A stretch of DNA of 64,000 nt from assembly GCF_026153205.1 (NCBI RefSeq), contig NZ_JAPFBW010000009.1, positions 1 through 64,000 of the forward strand, read 5' to 3'. The translations under genes and the position numbers were made by a program. The notes under the pieces were generated by a model, which saw only the letters and a list, made by a program, of their open reading frames with translations, did no database searches and had not been told where the DNA came from. Shown piece after piece: positions 35,819 through 45,122 of the stretch; the stretch's first letter is position 1, and each line of letters starts with the position of its first letter. The DNA comes from Aquabacterium sp. A7-Y. Its GTDB lineage: Bacteria; Pseudomonadota; Gammaproteobacteria; Burkholderiales; Burkholderiaceae_C.

Positions 35819-36745
35819 ATGGTCAGTGCAGTCTTCCACCCTTCCGTGAACGACGTCGCCGTGCCGCCCGCCGAACCGGCACGCCCGGCGCCCGGCGTGA
35901 CGTCGACGTCTGCCGCCCCGGCAGCCGCATCGCTTGCCGAATCGCCCGCCGCCACGGCACGGCGGCCTGGCACCGACTGGCGCGGCCTGGCCCTCAAGGT
36001 CCTGCCGCCGCTGGCCGGCATGGCGCTGCTGGTGGGCGTCTGGGCCCTCGCGACCGCCGGCAGCAGCAGCTTTCCGACACCAGCCGCCACCTTTGCGGAA
36101 GCCCTGAAGATCTTCAGCGATCCCTTCTACAGCAACGGGCCCAACGACCAGGGCATAGGCTGGAACGTGCTGTTCTCGCTGCAGCGGGTCGCACTCGGCT
36201 TCGGGCTGGCGGCGCTGGTCGGCATCCCGCTGGGCTTCATGATCGGGCGCTTCACGGTGCTCAACCGCATGGTCTCGCCGCTGGTGAACCTGTTGCGGCC
36301 GGTGTCACCGCTGGCCTGGCTGCCCATCGGGCTGCTGGTGTTCAAGTCGGCCAACCCGGCGGCGATCTGGACCATCTTCATCTGCTCGATCTGGCCCATG
36401 ATCATCAACACCGCCGTCGGCGTGCAGCGGGTGCCGGAGGACTACCTCAACGTCGCGCGGGTGCTGAATCTCAGCGAGTGGAAGGTCATCACGCGCATCC
36501 TGCTGCCGGCCGTGCTGCCCTACATGCTGACCGGCGTGCGCCTGTCGGTGGGCACCGCCTGGCTGGTGATCGTCGCGGCCGAGATGCTGACCGGCGGCGT
36601 GGGCATCGGCTTCTGGGTCTGGGACGAGTGGAACAACCTCAATGTCCACCACATCCTGATCGCCATCTTCGTCATCGGCGTCGTCGGCCTGGTGCTCGAA
36701 CAGGCACTGATCTCCATCGCCCGCCGCTTCAGCTTCGAGGAATGA
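35819..36745 (+). CDS. ntrB: nitrate-type ABC transporter permease
   Basis: A 308-residue permease of the NtrB/SsuC family, with a 55-residue Pro/Ala-rich cytoplasmic N-terminus and about six membrane helices. The cytoplasmic EAA-like loop is near 215-235 (VPEDYLNVARVLNLSEWKVI). AGGAGATG precedes the ATG. It lies 33 bases after nrtA and 11 before the ATPase gene. Confidence 0.9.
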   Translation: MVSAVFHPSVNDVAVPPAEPARPAPGVTSTSAAPAAASLAESPAATARRPGTDWRGLALKVLPPLAGMALLVGVWALATAGSSSFPTPAATFAEALKIFSDPFYSNGPNDQGIGWNVLFSLQRVALGFGLAALVGIPLGFMIGRFTVLNRMVSPLVNLLRPVSPLAWLPIGLLVFKSANPAAIWTIFICSIWPMIINTAVGVQRVPEDYLNVARVLNLSEWKVITRILLPAVLPYMLTGVRLSVGTAWLVIVAAEMLTGGVGIGFWVWDEWNNLNVHHILIAIFVIGVVGLVLEQALISIARRFSFEE

Positions 36746-36756
36746 GGAGCACTGTC

Positions 36757-37578
36757 ATGAACACCCCCCCCAGCACCCACGCCCGCTTCATCCAGGTGCA
36801 GAACGCCGAGATGGTCTTCCACACCCGCAAGGGCCGTTTCCATGCGCTGCGCAGCATCGACCTGTCGGTCGCACGCGGCGAGTTCGTCACGCTGATCGGC
36901 CACTCGGGCTGCGGCAAGTCCACCCTGCTCAACCTGATCGCCGGGCTGCTGCGCCCCACCGCGGGCGCCCTGCTGTGCGACAACCGCGAGATCGCCGCGC
37001 CGGGGCCGGAGCGCGCCGTGGTGTTCCAGAACCACTCGCTGCTGCCCTGGCTGACCTGCTTCGACAACGTCCACCTGGCGGTGGAGCGGGTGTTCGCTTC
37101 GCGCGAAAGCAAGGCTCAGCTGCGGCAGCGCACCCAGGCCGCGCTCGAACTGGTCGGCATGGCGCATGCGACGCACAAGCGGCCGCATGAAATCTCGGGC
37201 GGCATGAAACAGCGCGTGGGCATCGCCCGGGCGCTCGCGATGGAGCCCAAGGTGCTGCTGATGGACGAGCCCTTCGGCGCGCTCGACGCGCTGACGCGCG
37301 CGCGGCTGCAGGACGAGCTGCTGAAAATTGTCGACCGCACGCGCAGCACGGTCGTGATGGTGACGCACGATGTCGACGAAGCCGTGCTGCTGTCCGACCG
37401 CATTGTGATGATGACCAACGGCCCGGCGGCAACGATAGGCGAGATCCTGCCGGTGTCGCTGCCCCGGCCGCGCGACCGGGTCGCGCTGGCCGAGAACCCC
37501 GAGTACATCGCCTGTCGCAAGGCCGTGATCGATTTCCTCTACACCCGTCACGGCCAGGGGGAGGCGCTGGCCGCCTGA
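36757..37578 (+). CDS. nitrate-type ABC transporter ATP-binding protein
   Basis: A 273-residue ABC ATPase of the NrtD/SsuB type. Walker A is GHSGCGKST at 48-56, the Q-loop Gln91, the signature SGGMKQR at 147-153, Walker B ending MDEP at 169-172, and the switch His204. It powers uptake through the permease. A single ATPase without NrtC-type fusion is present. GAGGAGC precedes the start; the frame upstream is open within the permease gene but is not coding. A strong terminator follows. Confidence 0.92.
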   Translation: MNTPPSTHARFIQVQNAEMVFHTRKGRFHALRSIDLSVARGEFVTLIGHSGCGKSTLLNLIAGLLRPTAGALLCDNREIAAPGPERAVVFQNHSLLPWLTCFDNVHLAVERVFASRESKAQLRQRTQAALELVGMAHATHKRPHEISGGMKQRVGIARALAMEPKVLLMDEPFGALDALTRARLQDELLKIVDRTRSTVVMVTHDVDEAVLLSDRIVMMTNGPAATIGEILPVSLPRPRDRVALAENPEYIACRKAVIDFLYTRHGQGEALAA

Positions 37579-37663
37579 GGACGCTGGCCCGGCTTTTGCT
37601 TCAAATCGCCTGCCTGTTGTTGGGCGATTGCTCCTTATCTCCTCAGGGCTCCTGGCCCCTTCC

Positions 37664-37702
37664 CGGTCTTTGCGTCTGTACGTCGCAAAGACCGATTTTT
37701 TT
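37664..37702 (+). terminator. intrinsic terminator of the nitrate transporter operon
   Basis: CGGTCTTTGCG (37664-37674) pairs perfectly over 11 bases with CGCAAAGACCG (37684-37694), followed by A and seven T. It lies 86 bases past the ATPase stop and before the convergent lgt. Confidence 0.93.
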
Positions 37703-37730
37703 GGGCCTTCGCTGCCCCGACACGGGGCGT

Positions 37731-38528
37731 TCAGGCGGGCCGGCGGCCGGACCACCCCCAGATCAGTGCACCGGCAAGCATCATCGGCAGGCTCAGCCAC
37801 TGGCCCATGCTCAATCCCAGTGCCAACAGGTTGAGGAAGTCGTCGGGCTGGCGGAAGTATTCGGCGATGAAGCGGAACAGGCCGTAGCCGAACAGGAAGG
37901 CACCCGACACTTGGCCCGTCCGGCGTGGCTTGCGGGCGTAGAGCCACAGCAGCACGAACAGCAGCAGGCCTTCCAGCGCGAACTGATAGAGCGGTGAAGG
38001 ATGGCGCGGCACGTCGCTGCCGGACTGCGGGAAGACCATCGCCCAGGGCAGGCCGGGGTCGGCCGGCCGCCCCCACAGCTCGCCGTTGATGAAGTTGCCG
38101 ATGCGCCCGGAGGCCAGTCCGGTCGGCACGCAAGGGGCGATCAGGTCGGTGACCTCGAAAAAGCGCCGCCCGCGCAGGCGGGCGAACACTGCCATCGCGA
38201 CCAGCACGCCGAGCAGGCCGCCGTGGAAGGCCATGCCGCCCTTCCACACCATGAAGGCCTCCAGCGGATGGGCCAGGTAGTGGCCGGGCTTGTAGAACAG
38301 CACATAACCGAGCCGCCCGCCGATCACCACCCCCAGCACGCCGTAGAACAGCAGGTCCTCGATATCCCGCCGGGTCCAGCCGGCAGCCGCGTGCTGCGGC
38401 TGGCGCACGCGCAGCGAGCCCAGCCAGAGGAACAGCCCGAAGGCCACCAGGTAGGTCAGGCCGTACCAGTGGATGGCCACCGGGCCCAACTGGATCGCGA
38501 CCGGGTCGAACTGGGGATGCACCAGCAT
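37731..38528 (-). CDS. lgt: prolipoprotein diacylglyceryl transferase
   Basis: A 265-residue, seven-helix inner-membrane enzyme that adds diacylglycerol to the lipobox cysteine of prolipoproteins. The Lgt signature [16 protein letters not shown] (about 140-155) and the conserved His in [11 protein letters not shown] near 103 are present. Its start shares a base with the stop of the LysR gene upstream (TGATG), so the two are probably co-transcribed although unrelated in function. Confidence 0.95.
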   Translation of the reverse strand: MLVHPQFDPVAIQLGPVAIHWYGLTYLVAFGLFLWLGSLRVRQPQHAAAGWTRRDIEDLLFYGVLGVVIGGRLGYVLFYKPGHYLAHPLEAFMVWKGGMAFHGGLLGVLVAMAVFARLRGRRFFEVTDLIAPCVPTGLASGRIGNFINGELWGRPADPGLPWAMVFPQSGSDVPRHPSPLYQFALEGLLLFVLLWLYARKPRRTGQVSGAFLFGYGLFRFIAEYFRQPDDFLNLLALGLSMGQWLSLPMMLAGALIWGWSGRRPA

Positions 38529-39469
38529 CAGGCTTCCTTCTTGTTGTGGATCGATGGGTAGGCAGGCAGGCCGCCCGTCAGCGAGCCCACGCGCGCCCGC
38601 ACATGGTCGACGAAGCGGTCCACCACCGGCTGGCGCCGGGGGCTCCAGAGCAGGCTGGTCTCGCAGGCCAGCCCGCTGGCCTCAAGCGCCCGGTAGACAA
38701 CCCCGGGCCGCTGCAGCCGGGTGACCGACTCGGGCACCCACGCCACCCCCATGCCGGCCGACACCAGGTTGACGATGGTCTGCATCTGGATGGCTTCCTG
38801 GCCGATGTGCGGCGCGCACTGGTGCGCGCTGTACAAGGAAAGGACCGCATCATAAAGCGAGGGCGCGATGCCGCGCGGGAAGATCACCAGCGGCTCGGCC
38901 AGCACGGCCGCCAGCGGCGGCGCCTGCTGCGCGGCCAACACGTGGTCGCTGGGCAGCGCCAGCACCAGCGGCTCCCGCAGCACCACCTCCGACTCGAAGC
39001 CGGCGAGCCGCCCGGCGCCCGGCGCATGCAGCACGAAGCCGGCGTCCATCTCCCCGGCCGCGAAGGCCGCCAGCTGCACGTCCAGCGTCGCCTCCTGCAG
39101 CGCCAGCTCGACCCCGGGCCAGACCTCCCGGAAGCTCTTGAGCCAGGCCGGCAGCGGCCCGTAGCCCACCGAGGAGACGAAACCCAGCCGCAGCCGGCCC
39201 AGACCGCCCTGGTCGGCGGAGCGCGCCAGCTCGACCAGGCGCTCCACCTCGGCCAGCAGGCGGCGGGCCTCCGGCAGCAGCGCCGCACCCGCCGGGCTCA
39301 GCGCGACCGAGCGGCGGGTGCGGCGGAACAGCTCGACACCCAGGGACAGCTCGAGCTGGCGGATCGCCATCGTCAGCGGCGGCTGGGTCATGTGCAGGCG
39401 CTTGGCCGCGCGGCCGAAGTGCAACTCCTCGGCCACGGCGACGAACTGGCGCAGCTGCCTCAGCTCCAT
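38528..39469 (-). CDS. LysR family transcriptional regulator, divergent from ilvD
   Basis: A 313-residue LysR regulator with an N-terminal winged HTH (about 1-60, [20 protein letters not shown]) and a type 2 periplasmic-binding-like effector domain (about 90-295). It is transcribed away from ilvD, the arrangement of IlvR-type activators, so it probably controls ilvD and itself; this is inference from position. The start is MELRQLRQF; the frame is open further upstream into the intergenic region. An AT-rich stretch at 39481-39520 may hold its operator. Confidence 0.88.
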   Translation of the reverse strand: MELRQLRQFVAVAEELHFGRAAKRLHMTQPPLTMAIRQLELSLGVELFRRTRRSVALSPAGAALLPEARRLLAEVERLVELARSADQGGLGRLRLGFVSSVGYGPLPAWLKSFREVWPGVELALQEATLDVQLAAFAAGEMDAGFVLHAPGAGRLAGFESEVVLREPLVLALPSDHVLAAQQAPPLAAVLAEPLVIFPRGIAPSLYDAVLSLYSAHQCAPHIGQEAIQMQTIVNLVSAGMGVAWVPESVTRLQRPGVVYRALEASGLACETSLLWSPRRQPVVDRFVDHVRARVGSLTGGLPAYPSIHNKKEA

Positions 39470-39517
39470 GGCGGCACTCTCATATGTCTGATGTATCAAT
39501 AACAGCTGAAAGATATA

Positions 39518-39547
39518 TTGGAACAGAGACTCTGCCCGCCGCATACT
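39518..39547 (+). promoter_or_regulatory. possible sigma-70 promoter for ilvD
   Basis: TTGGAA (39518-39523), an 18-base spacer and CATACT (39542-39547). It lies 62 bases before the ilvD start and next to the AT-rich ATATGTCTGATGTATCA stretch at 39482-39498 that may bind the LysR protein. Confidence 0.45.
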
Positions 39548-39608
39548 GCGGGTTTCGCACCCCACGACCAAGACCCAGGGCCGACGACCCATCACCGACG
39601 AGGACGAC

Positions 39609-41291
39609 ATGAGCTTCAACCGCCGTTCCAAGAACATCACCGAAGGCGTCGCGCGCGCGCCGAACCGCTCGATGTACTACGCGCTGGGCTACCAGAGCGA
39701 GGACTTCAGCAAGCCGATGATCGGCGTGGCCAACGGCCATTCGACCATCACGCCCTGCAACTCCGGCCTGCAGCGGCTGGCCGACGCCGCGGTCGAGGGC
39801 ATCCGCGAGGCGGGCGGCAACGCGCAGATCTTCGGCACCCCGACCATCAGCGACGGCATGGCGATGGGCACCGAGGGCATGAAGTTCTCGCTGGTCTCGC
39901 GCGAGGTGATCTCCGACTGCGTCGAAACCTGCGTGCAAGGCCAGTGGATGGACGGCGTGCTGGTGGTCGGCGGCTGCGACAAGAACATGCCCGGCGGCCT
40001 GATGGGCATGCTGCGCGCCAACGTGCCGGCCATCTACGTCTACGGCGGCACCATCCTGCCGGGCCACTACAAGGGCCAGGACCTCAACATCGTCAGCGTG
40101 TTCGAGGCGGTGGGCCAGTTCTCCGCCGGCAAGATGAGCGAGGAGGACTTCTGCCAGATCGAGCGCCGCGCCATCCCGGGCAGCGGCTCCTGCGGCGGCA
40201 TGTACACGGCCAACACGATGAGCTCGGCCTTCGAGGCGCTGGGCATCAGCCTGCCCTACTCCTCGACCATGGCCAACCCGCATGACGAGAAGCTCGAGTC
40301 GGCCAGGGAATCGGCCCGCGTGCTGGTCGAGGCGGTCAAGCAGGACCTGAAGCCGCGCGACATCGTCACGCGCAAGGCGATCGAGAACGCGGTGGCGGTG
40401 ATCCTCGCCACCGGCGGCTCCACCAACGCGGTGCTGCACTTCCTGGCGATCGCGCACGCCGCCGAGGTGGAATGGACCATCGACGACTTCGAGCGCATGC
40501 GCAAGAAGGTGCCGGTGCTGTGCGACCTCAAGCCCTCGGGCAAGTACCTGGCGGTGGACCTGCACCGTGCCGGCGGCATCCCGCAGGTCATGAAGATCCT
40601 GCTCAATGCCGGCCTGCTGCACGGCGACTGCATCACCATCACCGGCAAGACCGTGGCCGAGAACCTCGCCGACGTGCCGGACACGCCGCGCGCCGACCAG
40701 GATGTGATCCGTCCGATCGAGCAGGCGCTCTACAAGGAAGGCCACCTCGCAATCCTGCGCGGCAACCTCGCCACCGAGGGCTGCGTGGCGAAGATCACCG
40801 GCCTAAAGAACCCCGTCATCACCGGTCCGGCGCGCGTGTTCGACGACGAGCAGTCGGCGCTGGCCGCGATCATGGCCGGCAAGATCAAGGCCGGCGACGT
40901 GATGGTGCTGCGCTACCTCGGCCCCAAGGGCGGCCCCGGCATGCCGGAGATGCTTGCGCCCACCGGCGCGCTGATCGGCCAGGGCCTGGGCGAGTCGGTC
41001 GGCCTGATCACCGACGGCCGCTTCTCGGGCGGCACCTGGGGCATGGTGGTCGGCCATGTGGCGCCGGAAGCAGCGGTGGGCGGCACCATCGCGCTGGTGA
41101 AGGAGGGCGACTCCATCACCATCGACGCGCACCAGCTGATCCTGCAGCTCAACGTGTCCGACCAAGAGCTGGCGCGCCGCCACAGCGAATGGAAGGCGCC
41201 GGCACCGCGCTACACCCGCGGCGTGCTCGCCAAGTTCGCGCGCAACGCCTCGAGCGCCAGCTCGGGTGCGGTGCTCGACAAGTTCGAGTGA
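39609..41291 (+). CDS. ilvD: dihydroxy-acid dehydratase
   Basis: A 560-residue Fe-S dehydratase making 2-oxoisovalerate and 2-oxo-3-methylvalerate in valine and isoleucine synthesis. The cluster cysteines lie in TPCNSG (near 50), GGCDKNMPG (near 123) and [14 protein letters not shown] (near 196). The length is typical of the shorter class. It is preceded by GACGAGGACGAC with a weak ribosome site. Confidence 0.95.
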   Translation: MSFNRRSKNITEGVARAPNRSMYYALGYQSEDFSKPMIGVANGHSTITPCNSGLQRLADAAVEGIREAGGNAQIFGTPTISDGMAMGTEGMKFSLVSREVISDCVETCVQGQWMDGVLVVGGCDKNMPGGLMGMLRANVPAIYVYGGTILPGHYKGQDLNIVSVFEAVGQFSAGKMSEEDFCQIERRAIPGSGSCGGMYTANTMSSAFEALGISLPYSSTMANPHDEKLESARESARVLVEAVKQDLKPRDIVTRKAIENAVAVILATGGSTNAVLHFLAIAHAAEVEWTIDDFERMRKKVPVLCDLKPSGKYLAVDLHRAGGIPQVMKILLNAGLLHGDCITITGKTVAENLADVPDTPRADQDVIRPIEQALYKEGHLAILRGNLATEGCVAKITGLKNPVITGPARVFDDEQSALAAIMAGKIKAGDVMVLRYLGPKGGPGMPEMLAPTGALIGQGLGESVGLITDGRFSGGTWGMVVGHVAPEAAVGGTIALVKEGDSITIDAHQLILQLNVSDQELARRHSEWKAPAPRYTRGVLAKFARNASSASSGAVLDKFE

Positions 41292-41298
41292 GCGCGGA

Positions 41299-41323
41299 CC
41301 CCGGGTGGCACGGCCGCCCGGGG
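41299..41323. terminator. GC-rich hairpin between convergent ilvD and DUF393 genes
   Basis: CCCCGGG (41299-41305) pairs with CCCGGGG (41317-41323), with an inner GGC/GCC. It starts eight bases after the ilvD stop and ends three bases before the DUF393 stop. No T run is present. Confidence 0.45.
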
Positions 41324-41325
41324 CC

Positions 41326-41718
41326 CTAGTCCAGGAAACGCCCCGCCTGCCCGGGCGGCGGCATCATGCAGCGATCGCTGCACCCGAACAGCCGGTAGCG
41401 GCGCCGCGCGATGGCCCGGTAGAGCGCGTCGCGCAGTGGTGCCGGCACGATCCAGCCGGCCCAGGCCAGCCGCCACGGCCAGCCCAGCGCATGCAGCACC
41501 CGCAGGATGGCGGCCGTGTGCTGCCAGGAGCGCTGGCCGTCCAGCACCAGCAGCGTGTCCAACCCGGCGTCCACCCTCAGGCCGGCCGCCTGCAGCAGCG
41601 CCCGGCCGGTGTCGCCCTGCATCGATGCGAAACGCAGCCGGCCGGCACGGTCGTGTTTCACCAGGAACTGCACCCAGCCGCTGCACAGCAGACAGTGCGC
41701 ATCGAAAACGACGATCAT
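41326..41718 (-). CDS. DUF393 / DCC family thiol-disulfide oxidoreductase-like protein
   Basis: A 130-residue protein of the DCC (DUF393) family. The N-terminal signature FDAHCLLCSGWVQF has a CxxC pair at Cys9 and Cys12 within a thioredoxin-like setting, and a later GCSDRCM gives two more cysteines. Redox function is a family prediction without experimental proof. The start overlaps the DUF4166 stop (ATGA), so they form one unit. Confidence 0.85.
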   Translation of the reverse strand: MIVVFDAHCLLCSGWVQFLVKHDRAGRLRFASMQGDTGRALLQAAGLRVDAGLDTLLVLDGQRSWQHTAAILRVLHALGWPWRLAWAGWIVPAPLRDALYRAIARRRYRLFGCSDRCMMPPPGQAGRFLD

Positions 41719-42269
41719 GCGGGCTCCATCCGGCAGGAATCGAGGTCCAGGTAACCCTGGTAGCTCGCCACCAGGCCGAGGCCGGGCACCGAGGCCGAGA
41801 CGTCGAAATGCAGGCGGCGCGCGTCGCCGGTCTCGATCGCGCGCACCCGGGGCCTCAGCCAGCGCGGGCAGGGCAGTCCGAAAAAGCGCATCCGCTGCAG
41901 TTCCATCTCGAGCCGCCCGTCCCGCTCGACCAGGCCGAAGCGCAACTCGGCCGCGCCCAGGCGCTCGACCAGCGCACCGTCCTGGAGCCGCAGGCGCGAG
42001 GACATCGTGCGACCGGGGAAGTGGCGCGTCCACACCTCGGCCGACGGCCCGGCCTCCAGCAGGAAGCGAATCGGCCCGCTCGCCGGGCGTCGCGGCGCGC
42101 CCAGGCACCGTGCCAGCCAGCCCGCCATCCGCCCCGCCGGCGGCCGCACCACCACTTCGCCGCTCAGGCTCACGCGCCCCTGCAGCGCGTGGAAATCGCG
42201 CAGCGCCGGGGCCAGCCGGTTGAAGCCGGGCCCCAGCACGGCGGCATACAGGGAGACGGCAGTCTTCAT
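41715..42269 (-). CDS. DUF4166 domain-containing protein
   Basis: A 184-residue protein matching DUF4166: LYAAVLGPGFNRLAPALRDFH at the start, the RHFPGRTM block near 90-97, and a beta-rich C-terminus. In many bacteria this domain is fused to, or follows, a saccharopine-dehydrogenase-like NAD(P)-binding protein. Here the start is in frame with the remains of that partner, so a 232-residue fused product from 42413 is also possible. The ATG at 42269 follows GAGGTGAGGGC, a usable ribosome site. Function is unknown. Confidence 0.75.
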   Translation of the reverse strand: MKTAVSLYAAVLGPGFNRLAPALRDFHALQGRVSLSGEVVVRPPAGRMAGWLARCLGAPRRPASGPIRFLLEAGPSAEVWTRHFPGRTMSSRLRLQDGALVERLGAAELRFGLVERDGRLEMELQRMRFFGLPCPRWLRPRVRAIETGDARRLHFDVSASVPGLGLVASYQGYLDLDSCRMEPA

Positions 42270-42413
42270 GCCCTCACCTCTTTCATCGTGATATTCAGGC
42301 CGCGCGCCTGCTGCTTGAAGTCCTCCAGTGGCAGCAAGCCCGGCGGCAGTAGCCACCAGCCGCCGCCCGAAAAATCCGTAGCCGCCGATGACGAAGATGC
42401 GCCTCTCGCTCAT
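42266..42413 (-). pseudogene. remnant of a saccharopine-dehydrogenase-like NAD(P)-binding gene
   Basis: The first 18 codons encode a Rossmann start (RRIFVIGGYGFFGRR). After that, a different frame encodes what looks like a true C-terminus (WWLLPPGLLPLEDFKQQA, then GLNITMKEVRA and a TGA overlapping the DUF4166 ATG). Only 148 bases remain of a gene normally around 1 kb, and the two ends are out of frame. The junction lies at a GGGCGGCGGC stretch, as expected for a deletion between short repeats. Confidence 0.65.
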
Positions 42414-42477
42414 GGTCGTCCCCGCAGAGACACGCAGATGCGCCGGCCTCTCGCGGCGCTGAACGGCATGCCCGGGT

Positions 42478-42720
42478 TCAACGGCGCTTGCGAGGCCCCA
42501 TGCCCAACGCTTCGAGGTTCTTGCGGCGGCGCTCCTGCTTGCGCGCTTCCATCTTGTCCACCTCGCGCCGCTTGGTGTAGCCAGTCAAGTCGGCCCACAG
42601 CCACCACGCGATGGCGCAGACGAACGGCGCCAGCACGATCCACCACGACCAGGCGCCGACCGGGCCGAACTCAGCCCACTTCATCAGGATCAGGAACAGG
42701 CCCAGAACCACAAACCACAT
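42478..42720 (-). CDS. small Trp-rich protein
   Basis: An 80-residue protein with two hydrophobic segments (about 1-12 and 22-42) containing many tryptophans (WFVV, MKWAEFGP, WSWWIVL, WWLWADL) and a basic Lys/Arg-rich tail. It matches the small Trp-rich protein family (TIGR04438 type) of Burkholderiales; function unknown. GAGGAAA precedes the start. It is divergent from the cytochrome gene. Confidence 0.8.
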   Translation of the reverse strand: MWFVVLGLFLILMKWAEFGPVGAWSWWIVLAPFVCAIAWWLWADLTGYTKRREVDKMEARKQERRRKNLEALGMGPRKRR

Positions 42721-42844
42721 GACTTTTTCCTCAGGGTGAGGACTGTTTTCGCTGCACGAACCAGTCAACCGCGCCGAATAGAATGCGTTGAACAAAATGT
42801 AAACCACCTTGCCGCGATTCCCCACGTCGCATCGAAAGGAAGCA

Positions 42845-43153
42845 ATGAAACACACCCTCGCTCTCGTTGCCGCATTGAGCGCGACCCTCGCCGCCCCGGC
42901 CTACGCCAGCCAGCAACTGGCCCAGCAGAAAAACTGCATGGCCTGCCATGCCGTCGACAAGAAGCTGGTCGGGCCGTCCTTCAAGGACGTGGCGGCCAAG
43001 TACGCCGGCCAGAAAGACGCGGTGGACAAGCTGGCGCAGAAGGTCATCAAGGGTGGCGCCGGCGTCTGGGGCCCGGTGCCGATGCCGGCCAATGCGCAGG
43101 TCAGCGACGCCGACGCCAAGACGCTGGTGAAGTGGATCCTGACGCAGAAGTGA
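42845..43153 (+). CDS. small soluble c-type cytochrome (c551/c5-like)
   Basis: A 102-residue periplasmic cytochrome. A signal peptide ends at AYA (residue 21). The heme motif is CMACH (Cys31, Cys34, His35), and the sixth ligand is probably Met80 in GPVPMPAN, a pattern typical of class I c551-type proteins. It should shuttle electrons to terminal oxidases or other periplasmic reductases. GAAAGGAAG precedes the ATG, and a terminator follows. Confidence 0.92.
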   Translation: MKHTLALVAALSATLAAPAYASQQLAQQKNCMACHAVDKKLVGPSFKDVAAKYAGQKDAVDKLAQKVIKGGAGVWGPVPMPANAQVSDADAKTLVKWILTQK

Positions 43154-43206
43154 AGCTGCCGCGCGCCGGCTCCTCGGGAGCCGGGCGCGCCTGAGGTCCC
43201 TGCACG

Positions 43207-43240
43207 ACCCGCCCTGGCCCGGCTGCCGCGGCGGGTTTTT
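43207..43240 (+). terminator. terminator after the cytochrome c gene
   Basis: ACCCGCC (43207-43213) pairs with GGCGGGT (43230-43236), followed by five T (43236-43240). It is 53 bases past the stop. Confidence 0.75.
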
Positions 43241-43263
43241 GCTTCATGGGCCCGAGGCGGGCC

Positions 43264-45012
43264 TCACTGCAGTTCCACCTCGATCCAGCCGCGCAGGCTG
43301 TTGAAAAAGGCCAGGCCCTCGGCACGCTCCAGGTCGTCCGGCGTCAACACGGCCTCGGTGATCCGCCCCTGCTCGATCAGTTCCTCGCGCACGATGCCGT
43401 CCAGCAGCCCGCAGGACAGCGCCGGCGTAAGCCAGCGGCCGTCCAGGCGCAGCGCCACGTTGCCGCGGGTGAACTCGGTCAGCTGGCCCTGCTCGTTCCA
43501 CAGCAGGGTGTCGAACACGCCCGGCTCGCTCGACGCCAGTGCCTCGTAGGCCTCGCGGCGGGTGGTCTTGAAGCGCACGAACTCGCTGCCGGCATCGATG
43601 GCGCGCCCGGCCAGCCGCACGCGCTGCCTGCCGGGCGTGGCCGCCAGAGGCCAGGCCTCGGCCTGCACGCGGCCCTCGGGGCCGAGCAACAGGCGCACGC
43701 GCCAGACGCCCTCCGGATGGACACGCTGCAGGTCGTCGGTTGCCTGGTGCAGCGCCACGGGGTCGAAGCGGTAGCCGAAATGCCGGGCGGCCCGCTGCAG
43801 GCGGGCCGCATGGCGCTCCAGCCGCTGCCATTGCCCCTGCTCCAGCCTGAGCGTCTCCAGCAATTCGAAGGGCCGTGCCGCACGGTCGAGGAAACGCTGC
43901 TTGACCCGCCACTCGCGGTGCTCGGCCTCGGCCGTCGCGTCGGCCGTGATGCCGCTGCCGACGCCGCACACGGCCGCGCCGCCCGGGCTCAGCTCCAGCG
44001 TGCGGATCGCCACGTTGAAGGTCGCGGCACCGCCCGGACTCAGCACGCCGACCGCTCCACAGTAGACGCCGCGCGGCTCGTCCTCGAGCGCGCGGATCCA
44101 GTGCATCGCGCGCAGCTTGGGAGCGCCCGTGACCGAGCCGCAGGGAAACAGTGCACGGAACACCTCGGACAGCCCGACGCCCGCTCGGGTGCGGGCCTCG
44201 ACATCCGAGGTCATCTGCCAGACCGTGGGCCAGGCCTCGGTGTGGAAGAGCCGCGGCACCCGCACGCTGAAAGGCTCGGCGATGCGCGACAGGTCGTTGC
44301 GGATCAGGTCGACGATCATCAGGTTCTCGGCGCGCTCCTTTTCCGAACTGAGCAGGTGCCGTGAGGCCGCCTCGTCCTCGCCCGGCGTGCGGCCGCGCGG
44401 TGCGGTGCCCTTCATCGGGCGCGACAGGATGCGGCCGTCCCGCCAGTCGAAAAACAGCTCGGGCGACAGCGACAGCAACTGCCCCTCGCCGGTGTCGATC
44501 CAGCCGAGGTAACCCTGAGGCTGCGCGCGCCGCAAGGCCTCGAACAGCGCCCGGGGCGAGCCTTCGAAGCGGCTGTGCAGGCGGGTGGTGTGGTTGACCT
44601 GGTAGACCTCGCCGGCAGCGATCGCCGCGTGGATGCGTTCAATGTCCTGCGCGAAACGCGCCGCATCGATGGTGGCGCGCCAGTCCATCGGCGCGTAGCC
44701 GGGGTCGCTGTCGGCGAGGGCCGGCCACGGCAGCATCCTGTCGAACACCGCGAACCAGGCGAGCGGTCCGGCCGCCGGGTGCACCTCGGCGCGCGGCTCG
44801 AAGGCCGGCGCCGCCTCGTAGCGCAGGTAGCCGACACACCAGCGCCCGGCCAATGATTGCTGCCAGGCGGCGTCGACGACCGGCACCACCTCCCCGGGCT
44901 GCCGGGCCACGAGCACCTCGCGCGGCTGCTCGAAACAGCCGCGCAGGGCTGCGCCGCCATGCGGGTTCGTGAAATCGATCAGGGCCGAAGGGGGGGAGGG
45001 CAAGGAAGACAT
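43264..45012 (-). CDS. pabB: fused aminodeoxychorismate synthase component I / class IV aminotransferase (PabB-PabC)
   Basis: A 582-residue fusion for p-aminobenzoate, hence folate, synthesis. Residues about 1-365 are a chorismate-binding domain (PMKGTAPRGRTPGEDE, then GSVTGAPKLRAM and the end CGVGSGITADATAEAEHREW). Residues about 385-582 are a class IV PLP aminotransferase related to aminodeoxychorismate lyase (FKTTRREAYE, NEQGQLTEFTRGNV, GLLDGIVREEL). The same chain may thus make aminodeoxychorismate and release PABA; glutaminase PabA must be elsewhere. The start is MSSLPSPP; the frame is open further upstream. Confidence 0.9.
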   Translation of the reverse strand: MSSLPSPPSALIDFTNPHGGAALRGCFEQPREVLVARQPGEVVPVVDAAWQQSLAGRWCVGYLRYEAAPAFEPRAEVHPAAGPLAWFAVFDRMLPWPALADSDPGYAPMDWRATIDAARFAQDIERIHAAIAAGEVYQVNHTTRLHSRFEGSPRALFEALRRAQPQGYLGWIDTGEGQLLSLSPELFFDWRDGRILSRPMKGTAPRGRTPGEDEAASRHLLSSEKERAENLMIVDLIRNDLSRIAEPFSVRVPRLFHTEAWPTVWQMTSDVEARTRAGVGLSEVFRALFPCGSVTGAPKLRAMHWIRALEDEPRGVYCGAVGVLSPGGAATFNVAIRTLELSPGGAAVCGVGSGITADATAEAEHREWRVKQRFLDRAARPFELLETLRLEQGQWQRLERHAARLQRAARHFGYRFDPVALHQATDDLQRVHPEGVWRVRLLLGPEGRVQAEAWPLAATPGRQRVRLAGRAIDAGSEFVRFKTTRREAYEALASSEPGVFDTLLWNEQGQLTEFTRGNVALRLDGRWLTPALSCGLLDGIVREELIEQGRITEAVLTPDDLERAEGLAFFNSLRGWIEVELQ

Positions 45013-45054
45013 CGCCTGCTGCAGAGTCAGGCGGCGAAGTCTAAACCTGTCAGC

Positions 45055-45079
45055 CCCGGTGGCCGCCCGGGCCACCGGG
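45055..45079. other. GC-rich hairpin between acs and pabB
   Basis: CCCGGTGGC (45055-45063) pairs with GCCACCGGG (45071-45079) around a 7-base loop. It lies 44 bases past the acs stop on the minus strand. With no T run it is a weak terminator at best. Confidence 0.4.
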
Positions 45080-45122
45080 CCCCGCCTGCGCTGCAGCAGC
45101 GTAGGGGCCTGGCGCTCCAGGC

